Assembly: GCA_016711285.1 (NCBI GenBank)
Contig: JADJTG010000016.1
Coordinates: 1-64,000, forward strand
Length of the DNA stretch: 64,000 nt
DNA from: Sphingobacteriales bacterium
GTDB taxonomy: Bacteria; Bacteroidota; Bacteroidia; Chitinophagales; UBA2359
Reading direction: 5' to 3'
Below the pieces are notes generated by a model. It saw only the letters and a list, made by a program, of their open reading frames with translations, had not been told where the DNA came from and ran no database searches. The position numbers and the translations under genes are program-made. This document shows positions 18,980-27,479 of the stretch, in pieces. Every line of letters begins with the position of its first letter. Positions within the stretch are counted from its first letter, which is position 1.

Positions 18980-19987
18980 ATGAAACCTACAACGATTAAA
19001 GACATCGCCAAAGCCCTCAATATCAATCCTTCTACGGTATCCCGCGGCTTAAAACGCCATACCGACATCAGCGAAGATATGATACAACGCATACACGAAA
19101 CGGCGCAGTTGATGAACTACCTGCCCAATCAGTTGGCGGCGGGTTTCAGAAATCATCACAGCAAACTTATCGCGCTTATTTTACCCGATATTAATATGTA
19201 TTATTTTCCGGCTGTCATCAAAACCATCACGAACCAACTTAAAGAGCAAGGTTATAATTTAATTATGCTCCATTCCAATGAAGATGTAGAGCGCGAAAAA
19301 GAAAATGTAGCAATATGCAGGGTGTTAAATATAGAAGGTGTGCTAGCTTGCTTAACTTACGACACGGAAGATCACCACCATTTTGATACACTGAGCCGAT
19401 ATGGTATTCCTTTGGTGTATTTTGACAAAATCCCGACCCAATCTGTTCACCAATCCGTTACTTTTGACGATGTGAGCATTGCGCAAAGAGCCATTGAGTA
19501 TTTGATAGCTACACAAGCCAAGCGTATAGTAGCAATCATGGGCAACAGCAATTTATCCATCACACAAAGGCGGCAAATGGGGTGTTTTAAAGCCATTAAT
19601 AATAAACCTGAAGCTCCTACCCTACAATTTATATATGCTAACAATACCCAACAAGCCAAAGAAAAATTGCTGCAAAATTTATTGAATCCCTTTGACAGTA
19701 TTTTTTGTATGAGCGATGAAATACTGGCAGGTGTAATGCAAGCAGCACACCTTCTGCAATGGGATATTCCAAATAAAGTACAGATTATTGCTATCAGCGA
19801 TGGCGATACGCCTTATTATTTCCAGCCCAATATTACTTTTATTAAAACTTCTGGACAGGAAATTGCACAAAAGGCTTGCAGTGAACTCCTGAAGATGATA
19901 AAGGAAAAAAACGCCCAACTAAACGCTTCTACGGTACTATATGCCGATTTGATAATAAATGGCTCTACGCGCGCGCCCTTGCCATAA
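18980..19987 (+). CDS. LacI-family transcriptional regulator
   Basis: A 335-residue repressor/activator. The ATG at 18980 gives MKPTTIKDIAKALNINPSTV, the standard LacI headpiece helix-turn-helix, followed by the hinge helix (MNYLPNQLAAGFRN). The longer frame from 18920 would add an implausible Phe-rich tail overlapping the operator. The effector-binding core has SKLIALILPDINMYYFP, IEGVLACLTY and a typical FDSIFCMSDEILAGVM segment. The adjacent doubled palindrome is its likely site. The effector is probably the sugar or a breakdown product handled by the divergent genes. Confidence 0.88.
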   Translation: MKPTTIKDIAKALNINPSTVSRGLKRHTDISEDMIQRIHETAQLMNYLPNQLAAGFRNHHSKLIALILPDINMYYFPAVIKTITNQLKEQGYNLIMLHSNEDVEREKENVAICRVLNIEGVLACLTYDTEDHHHFDTLSRYGIPLVYFDKIPTQSVHQSVTFDDVSIAQRAIEYLIATQAKRIVAIMGNSNLSITQRRQMGCFKAINNKPEAPTLQFIYANNTQQAKEKLLQNLLNPFDSIFCMSDEILAGVMQAAHLLQWDIPNKVQIIAISDGDTPYYFQPNITFIKTSGQEIAQKACSELLKMIKEKNAQLNASTVLYADLIINGSTRAPLP

Positions 19988-20025
19988 TAATTTGTACAAA
20001 ATGGGTATGTCGTTTTTTTTTATAT

Positions 20026-20104
20026 AAAAAAACTCCTTCACCACATAGTGTTGTAGTGAAGGAGCAAAAAAAAAGTTCTGATAGGGTTATCAGAACTTTT
20101 TTAT
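20026..20104. terminator. Two consecutive terminator hairpins
   Basis: Hairpin 1 has arms CTCCTTCA (20033-20040) and TGAAGGAG (20057-20064) with T/A runs on both sides. Hairpin 2 has 13-bp arms around AAGTTCTGATA (20071-20083) and TATCAGAACTT (20088-20100), also flanked by A and T runs. They separate the convergent LacI-family and synthetase-like genes. Confidence 0.8.
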
Positions 20105-20994
20105 AATAAATTGGATAATTTCATTGCCTGCAACAAACGACCGAAACCAATACCGCCGCCGCAACGAGGAATGAAGTTTAGAGTGAAAAAATCTTCCAAC
20201 TCTCTTTTTACGCGGTCTTCGCCGAAAAGGTCATATACTTTTTGTGCATATTTGCCGTTTTCAATGGTTTGGAATGCTTTGTACATCGCTTCTATATCAC
20301 AACTTCTTTCTGCCGAGCCGATGGTTTCCATTCCGTGAATAATAACATCCATTTTGTTGGCTAAGTTGTAATGAACATCGTTGCGTTTCATATTCCAGAA
20401 CGGCGAAGTGCTTTCGGGAAAATATTTCAAGAAAAACACTTTGTCAAAATCCTCTGCGATAGCGGTTTCGTGTTCTTTTTCAATGGTGGGGGTATTGTAG
20501 TATTTTGCCACATCTTCATAATTGCCGCCCGAAAACGAATTGGCTTCGCCAAAACCCAAATACTCTAATAATTCGCGCTCCAAAGTTTCCAGCTCCTGCA
20601 TACCGCCGTGTGTTTCAAACTCAAACATCGGAAAAATGAGGTTGTGGCGACCCACCACCGGATTGGGTTCCAAACGATAGCTGGTGGACAAACAAAAATA
20701 ACCCGCTACATCGGGTTTGGTCATCAATTCATACTCTAACCACATTTGTCCGGTTTGCGGCAGCGGCCACAGTTTGCCTGCATACTGATACGAAGCTATG
20801 GTTTTAGGGTCTTCGCAAGCCGCCATAATAGAAAGACGATTTTGCGTGTGTACTTCTAAAAATCCCTTGCTTTCGAAAAAAAAACGGAGTTTACGAACAA
20901 GTGCCGAAAACTCCGTTGGACAAATATTAGGGATTAATCTCGTATCCACATCGGGTACGGATACATTGGTCTTGAACATTGTTTTGGGTTGCAT
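20101..20994 (-). CDS. Stand-alone class II aminoacyl-tRNA synthetase-like catalytic domain (AsnRS/AspRS/AsnA type)
   Basis: About 297 residues forming only a class II catalytic core. Motif 2 is STSYRLEPNPVVGRHN followed by FPMFEFE, and motif 3 is GGGIGFGRLLQAM. There is no anticodon-binding OB domain at the N-terminus. Such truncated paralogues of AsnRS/AspRS include archaeal-type asparagine synthetase A and the EpmA lysyl-transferase, so it more likely makes a free amino acid or modifies a protein than charges tRNA. The start at 20994 (MQPKTMFKTN) is chosen because a good -7 element lies at 21036-21043; a longer frame up to 21081 would begin before that promoter. Final function is open. Confidence 0.65.
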   Translation of the reverse strand: MQPKTMFKTNVSVPDVDTRLIPNICPTEFSALVRKLRFFFESKGFLEVHTQNRLSIMAACEDPKTIASYQYAGKLWPLPQTGQMWLEYELMTKPDVAGYFCLSTSYRLEPNPVVGRHNLIFPMFEFETHGGMQELETLERELLEYLGFGEANSFSGGNYEDVAKYYNTPTIEKEHETAIAEDFDKVFFLKYFPESTSPFWNMKRNDVHYNLANKMDVIIHGMETIGSAERSCDIEAMYKAFQTIENGKYAQKVYDLFGEDRVKRELEDFFTLNFIPRCGGGIGFGRLLQAMKLSNLL

Positions 20995-21035
20995 AGATTG
21001 ATCTGTTAAAATATGATAATAAAAAATAAATTGTG

Positions 21036-21043
21036 CAAAGGTA
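21036..21043 (-). promoter_or_regulatory. Candidate -7 element of the synthetase-like gene
   Basis: On the minus strand the sequence is TACCTTTG, a full TAnnTTTG match, about 42 bases before ATG 20994. Confidence 0.5.
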
Positions 21044-21144
21044 ATGAAGACAAATTCATATAAAAAAGCATTTTCATGCAAATTAATACTAAAATAACAT
21101 CAAATTAACATATTATAAGCGGCAGCTGTTCAAAGCACTAAAAT

Positions 21145-22089
21145 CTACAATACTTTGAGTTTTCCTTTAAAATCATCAATACACCGATAGCCTTTGCGCT
21201 CCATACAATCCGACAATTCTTTTTCCAAACGAGCAAATACCGCCGTTCCTTCTTTCATCAATTGCGTGCCGATTTGCACTGCCGCCGCCCCACATAAAAT
21301 ATGTTCAAATACATCTGTACCGTTTTCAATGCCGCCACAACCGATAATAGCCACTTGCGGGGGCATCAGTTCATAAAAGCGGCGCACATTTGCCAGTGTG
21401 GTGGGCTTGATATAAGCACCGCCCAAACCGCCCAAACCATTTTTGGGTTTGATGGTTACGCTTTCGCTTTCAATGTCCACTATCAAGCCATTGGGAATAG
21501 AGTTGATGGAGGTGATAAAATGAATATCGTAGCGGCTGAATAGTTCGGCGTAGCGCACAAAGTCGGGCATATCAAAATAAGGAGGCAGTTTTAATCCGAG
21601 AGGTTTGCGGCAATGACGACTCACCAAATCCAGCAGCGAGCGCGTATTTTCGTAGTGGTAGGCGATGAGCGGTTTGTCGGGCAAATTGGGACACGACAGG
21701 TTGAGTTCCAAAGCAGCAATGCCTTCTATATCCGACAATTCGCTGATGATGTGCAGGTTTTCTTCTAAATACAATGCCGCCACCGATACGATGTAGGGCA
21801 CTTGCGGGAAACGGCTCACCTGCGCCGCCGCATAGTCGGCATAGTAGCGATAGCCTTCATTGGGCAAGCCCATAGAATTGATGCTGCCCAAATGATTTTC
21901 GTAGTAGCGCGGCGCGGGGTTTCCGGCGCGGTATTCGTGCGTGCAGCTTTTGGAAACCACTGCCCCCACCGCCGCATTTGCCGACAAGTTTTTTAATTCT
22001 TCTTGGGTGGTGCAATGCACACCGGAGGCATTCATAAAAACAGAGCGCAAAGCGCAAGAGCCGATATGTGTAGCGAGCGAAACAGCCAT
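21145..22089 (-). CDS. pyrD: Dihydroorotate dehydrogenase, class 1A type
   Basis: FMN enzyme of de novo pyrimidine synthesis. A 314-residue soluble protein without the N-terminal membrane helix of class 2. MNASGVHCTTQEEL is the substrate-loop region, ELNLSCPNLPDKP carries the class 1 active-site Cys region and Asn residues, and VAIIGCGGIENGTDVFEHI with AAVQIGTQL binds the FMN phosphate. Class 1A enzymes use fumarate. No pyrK (1B partner) is present, which supports 1A. It is divergent from the fused pyrE-pyrF gene, placing three steps of UMP synthesis side by side. A near-consensus -7 (TACCTTCG on the minus strand) lies at 22109-22116. Confidence 0.88.
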   Translation of the reverse strand: MAVSLATHIGSCALRSVFMNASGVHCTTQEELKNLSANAAVGAVVSKSCTHEYRAGNPAPRYYENHLGSINSMGLPNEGYRYYADYAAAQVSRFPQVPYIVSVAALYLEENLHIISELSDIEGIAALELNLSCPNLPDKPLIAYHYENTRSLLDLVSRHCRKPLGLKLPPYFDMPDFVRYAELFSRYDIHFITSINSIPNGLIVDIESESVTIKPKNGLGGLGGAYIKPTTLANVRRFYELMPPQVAIIGCGGIENGTDVFEHILCGAAAVQIGTQLMKEGTAVFARLEKELSDCMERKGYRCIDDFKGKLKVL

Positions 22090-22272
22090 TTTTTTTATAA
22101 TTTGAAAGCGAAGGTAAGCCGAAATGGTATGTCTGACACGAACAGGAGCAAAAATTCACATAAGAGGCTCTGAATATTAATTTATTATTAATTAAATGTT
22201 TTTTTTATATAAAAACACTTTCAAAATACTGCTTTTATTTCATTTACGGGTACTGTGCGGCACTGTACAGGC

Positions 22273-22302
22273 TTGACAAACTTTATTTTATCTTTATCTT
22301 TG
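22273..22302 (+). promoter_or_regulatory. Promoter of the UMP synthase gene
   Basis: TTG at 22273-22275 and TATCTTTG at 22295-22302, 19 bases apart, match the consensus in full. If used, the transcript would begin only a few bases before ATG 22312, giving an almost leaderless mRNA. Confidence 0.6.
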
Positions 22303-22311
22303 TATTCCAAT

Positions 22312-23715
22312 ATGAATTCAACAGCCCTTATTCTCCGTTTTTTTGAAATCAATGCCGTACAGTTTGGCAATTTCACGCTCAAAACAGGTCTGCACTCGCC
22401 CTTTTATCTTGACTTTCGCAAAATCGTATCTTATCCCGATTTGCTGAAAGAAATTTGTGCGCTGCTGGCAGAAAAGGCAGCATCTTTGCAATACGATATT
22501 TTATGTGGTGTTCCTTATGCGGCTCTTTCACTGGCAAGCGGCGTGAGCCTCCTCAACGAAAAACCCCAAATCATCAAGCGCAAGGAGCGCAAAGTATATG
22601 GCAACAAACAAATGATAGAGGGTGTGTATCGGGCGGGCGATGTGGTATTGCTGCTGGAAGATATAGTGACTTCGGGGGCGAGTTTATTGGAAACAATAGA
22701 AGAACTGGAAAATGGCGGCTTGCAGGTGAGCGACTGTTTGGCATTAGTAGACAGGCAGCAGGGCGGAAAAAATGTATTGCACACACGCGGCTATCGCCTC
22801 CATACTTTATTTACCATTACACAAATATTTGAAACACTGCTCCAAAACAAAAAAATATCGCAGGAGGTGTATGATAATTGCTGTGATTATATTGCCGCCA
22901 ACACGCTGCAATCGCCACCGCCCAAAGCGAATAGCGTGCCGCCGCCGCTAAACTATGCCCAACAACTGAGCAGCAGCCAACAGCCCGTACAGCAAAAACT
23001 CCTGCAAATCGCCCTTGAAAAGCAAAGCAATTTAGTGCTTTCGGCAGATGTGGACACCTTAGATGCCTTGTTTGATTTGGCAGAACAAGTCGGCGAGCAT
23101 ATTGTAATGCTCAAAACACATACCGACATTTTTGCAAATTTTGATACTGCCGCCATTGAACGCTTGCAGCAACTGGCACAACGCCATCGTTTTTTGCTGA
23201 TGGAAGACCGCAAATTCGGCGATATTGGAAATACGGTACAAAAACAGTTTTTGTCGCCGCAGTACCAACTGAACCGCTGGGCTGATTGTGTGACGGTTCA
23301 TTGTATAGCGGGAGCTTCGAGTATAGAAGCCCTGAGCCGCATCACCGATGCCGGACTGATTATTATTGCGCAGATGTCCACCAAAGATACGCTCACCGAT
23401 GAGGCGTATCAGCAAAAGGCGATAGAAATAGCAGAAAAGTATCCGCAGCAGGTGATGGGCGTGGTGGCGCAAAGCAAAAAGCACCGTGCTTCGCATTTGT
23501 TGCAATTTACACCCGGGGTGCATTTGGCGAGTGCGGGCGACGACAAAGGGCAAAGTTACCATTCGCCACGGGCGGCTTTGTTGGAGCGCAACGCCGATTT
23601 TGTGATTGTGGGCAGAGGCATTTACGAAGCCGCCAACCCCGCCGAAGCCGCCCGCGCCTACCGCGAAGCCGCGTGGCAAGCCTATATGGAGCGCGTGGAG
23701 ACACAGGTGGGTTGA
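22312..23715 (+). CDS. Bifunctional UMP synthase: orotate phosphoribosyltransferase-OMP decarboxylase fusion
   Basis: One 467-residue chain carries the last two steps of UMP synthesis. Residues ~1-200 are the PyrE part, with FGNFTLKTGLHSPFYLDFRK and the PRPP loop VVLLLEDIVTSGASLLETI. A Pro-rich linker follows (~200-225). Residues ~230-467 are OMP decarboxylase with the catalytic Lys/Asp set in LKTHTDI and EDRKFGDIGNT, then TVHCIAGA, TPGVHL and IVGRGIYEA. The order PyrE then PyrF and the EDRKFGDIGNT form are those of animal and plant UMPS. ATG 22312 is preferred because the promoter lies just upstream and the domain starts there. Divergent from pyrD. Confidence 0.92.
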   Translation: MNSTALILRFFEINAVQFGNFTLKTGLHSPFYLDFRKIVSYPDLLKEICALLAEKAASLQYDILCGVPYAALSLASGVSLLNEKPQIIKRKERKVYGNKQMIEGVYRAGDVVLLLEDIVTSGASLLETIEELENGGLQVSDCLALVDRQQGGKNVLHTRGYRLHTLFTITQIFETLLQNKKISQEVYDNCCDYIAANTLQSPPPKANSVPPPLNYAQQLSSSQQPVQQKLLQIALEKQSNLVLSADVDTLDALFDLAEQVGEHIVMLKTHTDIFANFDTAAIERLQQLAQRHRFLLMEDRKFGDIGNTVQKQFLSPQYQLNRWADCVTVHCIAGASSIEALSRITDAGLIIIAQMSTKDTLTDEAYQQKAIEIAEKYPQQVMGVVAQSKKHRASHLLQFTPGVHLASAGDDKGQSYHSPRAALLERNADFVIVGRGIYEAANPAEAARAYREAAWQAYMERVETQVG

Positions 23716-23887
23716 TGTGGGCAATTAGGCATACAAACCAACATGTGCTATTATAATGTAAATATTTTCTTCGTGATTATACCTGTCAGGCTTTCAAAAC
23801 TTGACAGATATAATTGCCCCGCCCCCCAAAATCAATAAAATTAAATTCTTGCAGTACGAATATTTTTTAAATATCCGTACTTATTTT

Positions 23888-23895
23888 TACCTTTG
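23888..23895 (+). promoter_or_regulatory. Candidate -7 element of the branching-enzyme gene
   Basis: TACCTTTG matches TAnnTTTG and lies 35 bases before ATG 23931. No clear TTG is seen upstream. Confidence 0.5.
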
Positions 23896-23930
23896 AAAAA
23901 AGCTCTCAAACAGCAAGCGTTTTATTGATT

Positions 23931-25976
23931 ATGAGTAAGAAAAAAGTATTGGGTATCGTACAAGATGATGCTTGGTTAGAGGATTATCAGATACAGTTGG
24001 AGGCGCGTTTAGACCGCTACCAACGCCGCCTGAAAGCCATTGAAAAAAAATACGGCTCGCTCAAAGCCTTCGCCAACGGACACCGTTATTTCGGTTTTAA
24101 TTACGACAAAAAGAAAAAAGGGTGGTATTACCGCGAGTGGGCACCCGCCGCTTATGCCCTCGCGCTGGGGGGGGATTTTAACAATTGGAGTCGCCTCTCG
24201 CACCCACTGCAACGCAACGAAGAAGGATACTGGGAACTCTTTTTGCCCGATGCCGAAGTGAAAAAATCCCTCATACACGGCTCGCTTTTTAAACTCTACA
24301 CCAAAACCGCCACCGGCTTGCACGACCGCCTCCCCGCCTACCTCACCCGCGCCGTACAAAACGAAAAAACGAAGGATTTTTCCGGACAATGGTGGCAGCC
24401 CGCCGCTGCTTTTCAGTGGTCAGATGACGACTTCGACCTCTCCACTGTCAAAACACCTTTTATTTATGAGGTACACGTGGGTATGGCACAGGAAAAAGAA
24501 GCCGTAGGCTCTTATCAGGAATTTACCGAAAATGTATTGCCGCGCATTGCTGCTTTGGGCTACAATTGTATTCAGGTGATGGCGGTGCAAGAACACCCCT
24601 ACTACGGCTCTTTCGGCTATCACGTTTCCAATTTTTTTGCCGTTTCTTCGCGCTTCGGCACGCCCGAAGACCTTAAACAACTCATCAATGAGGCGCACCG
24701 CTTGGGCATTGCTGTTATTTTAGATGTAGTACATTCGCACGCTGTAAAAAACTACGCCGAAGGCTTAAACGATTTTGACGGTTCGGGCAATCAGTATTTT
24801 CATAAAGGAGCACGCGGGCATCATATCGTGTGGGACAGCAAACTTTTTGATTACGGACGCGAGGAGGTGCAGCAGTTTCTGTTGTCCAACCTGCGCTATT
24901 GGGTAGAGGAGTTTCATTTTGATGGTTTTCGGTTCGATGGCGTAAGCTCTATGCTTTACAACAATATCAATGAGGAACTTTCTTTCAGTAAATACGACGC
25001 TTATTTTAAGCAAGATGACTGGGACGCGGTGACTTACCTGCAATTGGCGATGACACTCGTGCACCAGCTCAAACCCCAAGCTATTTGTATTGCCGAAGAT
25101 GTAAGCGGTATGCCGGGGCTGTGTCGTCCGATAGCGGAGGGCGGCATCGGTTTTGATTATCGCTTGGGAATGGGTATTCCTGATTTTTGGATACGGGCGT
25201 TACGCAAACAACGCGATGAGGAGTGGAATTTGTTTGATTTGTGGGGCGCGCTCAATAATCGCCGCCTGAAAGAAAAAACCATCGCTTACTCCGAAAGCCA
25301 CGACCAGGCGATGGTCGGCGACAAAACCATTGCCCACTGGCTAATGGACGCTGCCTTGTATCACCACATGCTCAAAGGCGACCCCCACCCCGCTATTGAA
25401 AGAGGTATGGCTCTGCACAAAATCATTCGTTTGCTCACCATTTCGTTGGGCGGCGAGGGCTACCTCAACTTTATGGGCAATGAATTCGGACACCCCGAAT
25501 GGATAGATTTTCCGCGAAAAGGAAATAATTGGAGCTATCTCTATGCACAACGCCAATGGAGTTTGGCAGATAATGAAAAATTGCGCTATGAGTTTCTGAA
25601 GGATTTTGATGCGGCGATGATACATCTCATCAAAAACAAACAAATTATTGCCGCCCCACCCGCCCAACAACTGCATATTGACCCTTACAACAAAATCATC
25701 GCCTATACACGCGGCTCTTTTATTTTTGTCGCCAACCTGCACGCCGACCGTTCTATTTTCAGCTATTATTTTCCAGCTCCGCAGCAAGGCACTTACCGCA
25801 TCGTACTCAATACCGATGACAAAGCATTTGGCGGCTATGGTCGCATCGACAACGAAGTGCTGCACCCTACACTCAATCAGGGAAAATTGCCGATTATCAG
25901 CCTTTATCTCACACACCGCACGATGTTGGTGTTGGAGTTGATTTCTACCGAAATACAAAGACCGACAAGCACCTGA
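23931..25976 (+). CDS. glgB: 1,4-alpha-glucan branching enzyme, eukaryote-like GH13 subfamily
   Basis: Makes alpha-1,6 branches in glycogen. The 681 residues comprise an N-terminal CBM48 region (YREWAPAAYALALGGDFNNW), a GH13 barrel and a C-terminal beta domain. Catalytic residues are Asp336 in FRFDGVSSM, Glu389 in CIAEDVSGMPGLC and Asp458 in YSESHDQAMVGDK. Long runs such as NFMGNEFGHPEWIDFPRKGN, GYNCIQVMA and SFGYHVSNFF closely follow human GBE1 and plant SBE rather than E. coli GlgB, placing it in the eukaryote-type group (GH13_8). No glgA, glgC or glgP lies in the window. Confidence 0.92.
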   Translation: MSKKKVLGIVQDDAWLEDYQIQLEARLDRYQRRLKAIEKKYGSLKAFANGHRYFGFNYDKKKKGWYYREWAPAAYALALGGDFNNWSRLSHPLQRNEEGYWELFLPDAEVKKSLIHGSLFKLYTKTATGLHDRLPAYLTRAVQNEKTKDFSGQWWQPAAAFQWSDDDFDLSTVKTPFIYEVHVGMAQEKEAVGSYQEFTENVLPRIAALGYNCIQVMAVQEHPYYGSFGYHVSNFFAVSSRFGTPEDLKQLINEAHRLGIAVILDVVHSHAVKNYAEGLNDFDGSGNQYFHKGARGHHIVWDSKLFDYGREEVQQFLLSNLRYWVEEFHFDGFRFDGVSSMLYNNINEELSFSKYDAYFKQDDWDAVTYLQLAMTLVHQLKPQAICIAEDVSGMPGLCRPIAEGGIGFDYRLGMGIPDFWIRALRKQRDEEWNLFDLWGALNNRRLKEKTIAYSESHDQAMVGDKTIAHWLMDAALYHHMLKGDPHPAIERGMALHKIIRLLTISLGGEGYLNFMGNEFGHPEWIDFPRKGNNWSYLYAQRQWSLADNEKLRYEFLKDFDAAMIHLIKNKQIIAAPPAQQLHIDPYNKIIAYTRGSFIFVANLHADRSIFSYYFPAPQQGTYRIVLNTDDKAFGGYGRIDNEVLHPTLNQGKLPIISLYLTHRTMLVLELISTEIQRPTST

Positions 25977-26237
25977 TTTTTACTGTATTTAACTTTTATC
26001 TTACTGTATCTAGTCTCACAGTTTTCTTGTTCAAAAAAAAACTGTGCGACTTTTTTTATTCAGCAATATTTACAAGTAAAAAACATAAAAAGCGCGCTAT
26101 CTGCTGCCTTTATCCGCTTTCTTTTGGAAACCGCCGCTATTTTTACTACTTTTGTAAATATACAAGGGGAATATATTCTTTAAATAATCAGTAGAACAAA
26201 TATTTTCTACTCAAAAACAGTATCATTCATAGGTAAT

Positions 26238-27479
26238 ATGAACAAGGTAAAAAACATCGGAATAGGGTTTGTCACGGGGCGTTTATTATTTCAAAAGGTT
26301 TTACGGACTTACATCAATAATTGGGTTGAACAAGGGCTTATTGAATATAAAAATGTTAGAATACATCTGTTTATTTCTTATGATTTGCGTTATAAAAATA
26401 CAAAAATGGAAGATTATACAAATATTCCAAAAGAATTGCAGGATATAGTTGAGGGCATACATTTTTATGGAATAAATGAAATAAACAATGAAGTAGAATA
26501 CTTAATTCAGGCAAATAATGGCATTACAACAGAGGATTGTCGTATGCTCTTTGGCGAAGGCTATGCTAAAAAAAGAAATCTGATTACTTATTTCGCCATC
26601 AAAAACAAAATGGATAAACTCCTCTTTATTGATGATGATGAATATCCTCTGGCTGCTTACAAAAACAACAAGGATAAGTTGGTTTGGATGGGGCAGAGTA
26701 TTCTGAGTACGCATTTAAAGTTTAATGATGCTGCTGATATTACGCATGGATTTCATTGCGGATATATATCACCGATTCCTTATTTAACATTCAATCATAT
26801 ATTATCTGAAAATGATTTTAAATTATTTATAGAAGCATTAAGCAATGATATTATAACGTGGGATAATTTAAAGAAAATCATTATTCATCAAAAAGGGCTT
26901 ACTTATGCAGAGGAAAGCATCATCAATAATTCCTATGCTTATGAAGTTGAAGAAAGAAATAAAATGAAGTTTATATCAGGTTCAAATCTTTGCTTTAATC
27001 TTAAAAATTATAAACTTTTACCTCCTTTTTATAATCCGCCGCACGCAAGGGGCGAAGATACTTTTATGAGTACTGCTTTAACTGTTTTAAAAGTTGTGAA
27101 AGTTCCTTGCTATGCCTTTCACGATGGATTTTCTATGTATAACAATTTATTAGTCGGTGTTTTACCTACTCAGTTAGCTCCCATAGAACAATCAAATACC
27201 GGTGTTTTGGAACGATTTGTTCAGGCTGCCATTGGCTGGATACGATATAAACCCTTGTTGGTTTATATTACTGACAGAGAGAATTTTAATGCTGCTATGG
27301 ATTTAATAGAAAATAATCTCAATACCACTATCCCCAAGTTGTGTAAGTATTTTAATACAGATGAATTTTACAAGATTATCAAAGAATTCAGGAAGTATAA
27401 GAAAAATGTTATTCAACATTTTGAAGAATTTGAAAAAACTAAAATTGCTTGGGCGAGATTATTAGATACTATACATTAG
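26238..27479 (+). CDS. Predicted GT-A-fold glycosyltransferase-like protein, family not recognised
   Basis: A 413-residue cytoplasmic protein without signal or membrane segments. A DDD motif after a hydrophobic strand (KLLFIDDDEYP, residues ~130) and a later RGEDTFMSTAL resemble the metal-binding DxD and the acceptor-side ED of GT2-type transferases. I could not place it in a named family. Base composition is clearly more AT-rich and the codon use less biased than in the flanking glgB and permease genes, a sign of recent arrival. It overlaps the convergent permease gene by four bases at the stops. Confidence 0.5.
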   Translation: MNKVKNIGIGFVTGRLLFQKVLRTYINNWVEQGLIEYKNVRIHLFISYDLRYKNTKMEDYTNIPKELQDIVEGIHFYGINEINNEVEYLIQANNGITTEDCRMLFGEGYAKKRNLITYFAIKNKMDKLLFIDDDEYPLAAYKNNKDKLVWMGQSILSTHLKFNDAADITHGFHCGYISPIPYLTFNHILSENDFKLFIEALSNDIITWDNLKKIIIHQKGLTYAEESIINNSYAYEVEERNKMKFISGSNLCFNLKNYKLLPPFYNPPHARGEDTFMSTALTVLKVVKVPCYAFHDGFSMYNNLLVGVLPTQLAPIEQSNTGVLERFVQAAIGWIRYKPLLVYITDRENFNAAMDLIENNLNTTIPKLCKYFNTDEFYKIIKEFRKYKKNVIQHFEEFEKTKIAWARLLDTIH

